Assembly (NCBI GenBank): GCA_900556575.1
Contig: USPO01000004.1
Location: forward strand, 1-26,516
DNA: 26,516 nt
From: an uncultured Eubacteriales bacterium
Lineage (GTDB): Bacteria; Bacillota; Clostridia; UBA1381
Reading direction: 5' to 3'
Shown: piece after piece, positions 23,929-26,516 of the stretch
Position numbering within the stretch: the stretch's first letter is position 1
How the letters are laid out: each line of letters begins with the position of its first letter
Position numbers and translations under genes: made by a program
Notes under the pieces: generated by a model
What the model was told of the DNA's origin: nothing
Database searches by the model: none
What the model saw: the letters and a program-made list of their open reading frames with translations, nothing else

Positions 23929-24913
23929 AAAACATCAATGCAAGCCGAAGTGCAACGGCTGAACTTTTTACATACCTTGCAAGCATTTCTTCACTTTCAA
24001 CGATAAGCTGCGCGGCATGAATACATCTTTTTAAATCCATTCTCGGACATAATTGCCTTAAACGTTCAATTTTATCCGAATTTATAACCGCATCGAGATT
24101 TCCGCATTGAATTACGGATATATCTCTGACGAATGAAAGCCAGATTTCATATATTTGATGTGCTTTATCTTTGTTTTCCTCAATAAAGTCACGGATTTTA
24201 AATGCATCGTTTGATGAATGAGATGTCAGCGGCAGCATCATAGCAAGTGACTTGCTTCTTAAGTCTTCAAACTCATCATCGTTTGCAAGCGTATCGGCAA
24301 TTCCGGGAACACCTTCGCAGTACTTTGTAATAAATTTTGCCGTATCAGCTTTTTGAGGATATTTTTTTATAATATAATTATATATCACATCGGACGGAAC
24401 AGCATTAAAGCTCACTGTTACAGAGCGTGAAATAATGGTTTGCAAAAGCAGGCTTTCCGCCGGGACTATAATTATGAATACAGCATATTCGGGAGGTTCT
24501 TCGAGTGTTTTTAACAGTGCATTCTGTGCTTCAACGGTAAGGTTTTCGCCGTCGGGAATGATATAGACCTTGTTTTTTGATGCATAAGGCTTTTTCTGTA
24601 CATCAGCGACTAAATCTCGTGCGGCATCGACACCGATTGTTTTCTTTGGTTTTCCGTTTGAATCAAGGTCATGCTGAACGAAGCTTATATCGGGACAGCT
24701 GTTTAATTGAGCCTCTACACAGGCGGGACATTCACCGCATGGTGCAGAATGCGGATTTTGGCATACAAGGGCATTTGCAAAAAGCTTTGCCGCCTCTGTT
24801 TTATACATTCCTTCCGCTCCTTCAAATATATAGGTGTGCGATACTGTGCCGTTTCTTACGCTGTCAATCAGCTGCTGAACTACTTTTTCATGAAATATTG
24901 TATATCCGTACAT
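23927..24913 (-). CDS. holB: DNA polymerase III subunit delta prime
   Basis: A 328-residue clamp-loader subunit delta prime, part of the complex that opens the DnaN ring. It has the AAA+ lid start YTIFHEKVVQQL, a zinc module with C51, C59, C62 and C65 (CGECPAC), and the family signature NALLKTLEEPPEYAVF (131-146). Nucleotide motifs are degenerate. Walker A reads GAEGMYKT (32-39), with Y for the last glycine; the Walker B position reads IIPDGENL; the SRC motif reads SRS (162-164). Delta prime is commonly a structural rather than a hydrolysing subunit, so this is compatible with function. The gene lies opposite to its neighbours on the right arm, is monocistronic, and has a perfect promoter with a leader of about 105 nt. 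Confidence 0.92.
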   Translation of the reverse strand: MYGYTIFHEKVVQQLIDSVRNGTVSHTYIFEGAEGMYKTEAAKLFANALVCQNPHSAPCGECPACVEAQLNSCPDISFVQHDLDSNGKPKKTIGVDAARDLVADVQKKPYASKNKVYIIPDGENLTVEAQNALLKTLEEPPEYAVFIIIVPAESLLLQTIISRSVTVSFNAVPSDVIYNYIIKKYPQKADTAKFITKYCEGVPGIADTLANDDEFEDLRSKSLAMMLPLTSHSSNDAFKIRDFIEENKDKAHQIYEIWLSFVRDISVIQCGNLDAVINSDKIERLRQLCPRMDLKRCIHAAQLIVESEEMLARYVKSSAVALRLALMF

Positions 24914-25025
24914 AATGACCCTCTTTTCTGAATAAATTTAAATCGGAGCAATGTTCCGGCATTGTTTGCAAGAAGCAGAATCTGCGAAAACTGCCGTCAT
25001 GTAGCCTGAAATAAGAATATATAAT

Positions 25026-25054
25026 ATTATAACATCAAAAGAAGTCAATGTCAA
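25026..25054 (-). promoter_or_regulatory. Consensus promoter of holB
   Basis: Minus strand: perfect TTGACA (25054-25049), 17 nt, perfect TATAAT (25031-25026). It lies only 20-48 bp upstream of the spmA start codon on the other strand, so the spmA promoter must overlap it or lie farther left. Confidence 0.8.
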
Positions 25055-25073
25055 ATATAAATGGAGGAACGGA

Positions 25074-25637
25074 ATGAATTATATATGGTCGGGAATGATA
25101 ATTATATCTGTTATATGCGGTGCGGTAAACGGTAAGATTGATGAAACGGCGGCGGCAGCCATGGACGGAGCCGGAGCGGCGGTGGAGTTTTTAATAAGCC
25201 TTTCGGGTGCATTATGCTTTTGGAACGGATTTATGAAGATAGCGGAAAATTCAGGAGCGGCAAGGGCGGTAAGGAAATTGCTCATGCCGATAATTTCAAG
25301 GCTTTTTAATGGTGCGGGCAAAGAAGCAAAAGAATATATAGCCATGAATATGAGTGCAAATCTTTTGGGAATGGGGAATGCCGCAACACCTATGGGTATA
25401 AATGCTATGAAAGCACTTGACAGGGAAAATAAAAGTCCGGACAGAATATCAAAAAATATGTGTATGCTTGTTGCTCTGAATACTGCGTCTATTCAGCTTT
25501 TTCCGTCAACCATTATTGCAATACGTCAGGCTGCCGGAGCGGCTGCCGCGGCAGATATAGTTGTTCCGGTATTAATATCATCATTTAGCGGATGTATTGC
25601 CGCAGCGGGAGCGGTTAAACTGTTTATAAGGAGGTAA
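25074..25637 (+). CDS. spmA: Spore maturation protein A
   Basis: A 187-residue membrane protein of the SpmA/nucleoside-recognition (Gate) family. In Bacillus, SpmA and SpmB are needed for proper spore core dehydration; the transported or sensed molecule is not known. Typical motifs are MNYIWSGMI, the small-residue-rich helix GAGAAVEFLISLSGALCFWN (about 32-51), NMSANLLGMGNAATPMGI (about 91-108) and NTASIQLFPSTII. Several hydrophobic helices are visible and there is no signal peptide. The ribosome site TGGAGGAAC precedes ATG 25074. The stop is 2 nt before spmB, whose ribosome site overlaps it. I could not find a convincing sigma-E promoter. Presence suggests a spore-forming ancestry, although some non-sporulating Clostridia keep these genes. 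Confidence 0.93.
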   Translation: MNYIWSGMIIISVICGAVNGKIDETAAAAMDGAGAAVEFLISLSGALCFWNGFMKIAENSGAARAVRKLLMPIISRLFNGAGKEAKEYIAMNMSANLLGMGNAATPMGINAMKALDRENKSPDRISKNMCMLVALNTASIQLFPSTIIAIRQAAGAAAAADIVVPVLISSFSGCIAAAGAVKLFIRR

Positions 25638-25639
25638 TC

Positions 25640-26128
25640 ATGATACCTGTAATTATGACTATTATTATAGTCACAGCACTTGTAAAAAGAACGTCTGTAT
25701 ATTCATCGTTTACAAACGGTGCGAGGGAGGGAATAGAAATAATAATGGGAATATTTCCGGCTGTAACGGCAATAATGATAGCATCGTATATGCTCAGAGC
25801 TTCCGGTGCAATGGATATGCTGTGCAATGCTCTCATGCCGTTTGCCGGGAAAGTAAACATACCGCCGGAGGTTCTGCCTCTGGCTCTTATTCGTCCGGTT
25901 TCCGGTTCGGGTTCACTCGGTATGCTGGCGGATATACTAAATACCTGCGGTGCGGATTCAAGAGCGGGGAGACTTGCCTCTGTAATAACAGGCTCTACCG
26001 AAACAACATTTTACTGTATATGCGTGTATCTTGCCGATACACGAGTGAAAAAGAGTGCGGCGGTTATTCCGTGTGCATTGATTGGTGATGCGGTGAGCAT
26101 GATTACCGCTTCTTTGATTATAAAATAA
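25640..26128 (+). CDS. spmB: Spore maturation protein B
   Basis: A 162-residue partner of SpmA with the same Gate-type membrane fold. VYSSFTNGAREGIEIIMGIFP is the family block, followed by ALIRPVSGSGSLGMLADI (about 83-100) and GSTETTFYCICVYLAD, all strongly conserved. It is somewhat shorter than the usual 170-180 residues. The start ATG 25640 follows a near-perfect AAGGAGGTAATC that overlaps the spmA stop, so the pair is translationally linked. It should act in spore maturation at the membrane around the forespore. No obvious terminator follows; the next 260 bases hold only the pgk promoter and leader. Confidence 0.94.
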   Translation: MIPVIMTIIIVTALVKRTSVYSSFTNGAREGIEIIMGIFPAVTAIMIASYMLRASGAMDMLCNALMPFAGKVNIPPEVLPLALIRPVSGSGSLGMLADILNTCGADSRAGRLASVITGSTETTFYCICVYLADTRVKKSAAVIPCALIGDAVSMITASLIIK

Positions 26129-26255
26129 ATACCTTAAATTTAACGGAGAAGTTAATAAGCCTTGAAGTTACGGCAAATTATTTTGGCTACTTTACATACT
26201 AAATGTATTTTTGGAAAAAATAATGGTAAAAATTTAACAAAATTTAAAATAACAC

Positions 26256-26284
26256 TTGCAAAATTGCGGATTTTATAATACAAT
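26256..26284 (+). promoter_or_regulatory. pgk promoter
   Basis: TTGCAA (26256-26261), 17 nt, TACAAT (26279-26284); a TATAAT-like stretch overlaps the end of the spacer. The leader to the ATG is about 100 nt. Confidence 0.6.
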
Positions 26285-26347
26285 ATAGTTATAAAAAAAG
26301 GACTGCTTGCAGGCATTGACCGATGAGCTGTCCGGCAATTTATTACA

Positions 26348-26362
26348 CGGATAAATTATCCG
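26348..26362. promoter_or_regulatory. 15-bp palindrome in the pgk leader
   Basis: CGGATAA-A-TTATCCG is a perfect dyad with a one-base centre, lying between the promoter and the ribosome site. That shape suits a protein operator better than an RNA hairpin, since the loop would be one base. The binding factor is unknown. Confidence 0.35.
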
Positions 26363-26388
26363 ATAACTCAAGATGGAGGAATCAAATC

Positions 26389-26516
26389 ATGTACAACAAA
26401 TTAACAGTTGAAGATGTAGAAGTAAAAGGCAAGAGAGTCCTCGTAAGATGTGACTTCAATGTTCCGCTCGATTCAGAGGGAAATATCACAGACGAGAACA
26501 GAATAGTTGGTGCTAT
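26389..26516 (+). CDS. pgk: Phosphoglycerate kinase (N-terminal fragment, runs off window)
   Basis: The first 42 residues of phosphoglycerate kinase, the glycolytic enzyme making ATP from 1,3-bisphosphoglycerate. The start NKLTVEDVEVKGKRVLVRCD and the substrate-binding DFNVPL are diagnostic, followed by NRIVGA where relatives have RI. ATG 26389 has TGGAGGAA about 9 nt upstream. The rest of the gene lies beyond the window. It has its own promoter. gapA, a frequent upstream partner of pgk, is absent; spmB is the upstream neighbour. Confidence 0.95.
   Translation, partial: MYNKLTVEDVEVKGKRVLVRCDFNVPLDSEGNITDENRIVGA

Noticed and set aside
1..26516. CRISPR array, tRNA, rRNA or complete insertion sequence
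   Set aside because: I saw no regularly spaced direct repeats of CRISPR type, no tRNA or rRNA signature sequences, and no transposase with terminal repeats.

Overview
The window looks like a chromosomal segment spanning the replication origin of a low-GC, probably anaerobic, gut-type Clostridia (Bacillota). The evidence is AT-rich DNA with strong AGGAGG-type ribosome binding sites, spore maturation genes spmA/spmB, a HemZ-type radical SAM enzyme, a DnaI/DnaC-type helicase loader, and several secreted proteins carrying the 'copper amine oxidase N-terminal' (stalk) domain common in Clostridia. A secreted PL11 rhamnogalacturonan lyase and a solitary L-arabinose isomerase suggest a pectin user, perhaps Monoglobus-like; the taxon is inference.

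Left arm (1-5.3 kb, minus strand): a truncated Orn/Lys/Arg decarboxylase runs into a short stretch of foreign-looking sequence at the window edge. Next comes a polyphosphate operon of a divergent ppx/gppA homologue, ppk1 and a FabG-like reductase, with a consensus promoter and a terminator.

Origin (5.3-8.5 kb): dnaA and dnaN read to the right. The 444 bp between them hold a cluster of near-consensus DnaA boxes, a run of seven (T/C)TA triplets that matches the DnaA-trio element, and an AT-rich unwinding tract. Gene orientation flips here, as expected when both arms are transcribed with replication.

Right arm (8.5-19.5 kb): an MBL-fold hydrolase, hemZ and a dnaC-like loader form a row that ends in a 19-bp perfect bidirectional terminator. 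A small lipoprotein (minus) and a secreted repeat/stalk protein (plus) diverge from a 308-bp region with a good ECF-sigma-type promoter. Then come araA alone, purC, and purB-purA, the purine genes being separated by an unusual structured spacer.

Surface and pectin region (19.5-23.9 kb): a truncated response regulator, tandem operator-like palindromes, a small secreted stalk protein, and the three-domain PL11 lyase.

End (23.9-26.5 kb): holB (minus) diverges from spmA-spmB, and the start of pgk runs off the window. I saw no rRNA, tRNA, CRISPR array or complete insertion sequence. All calls come from reading the sequence; no database search was run.
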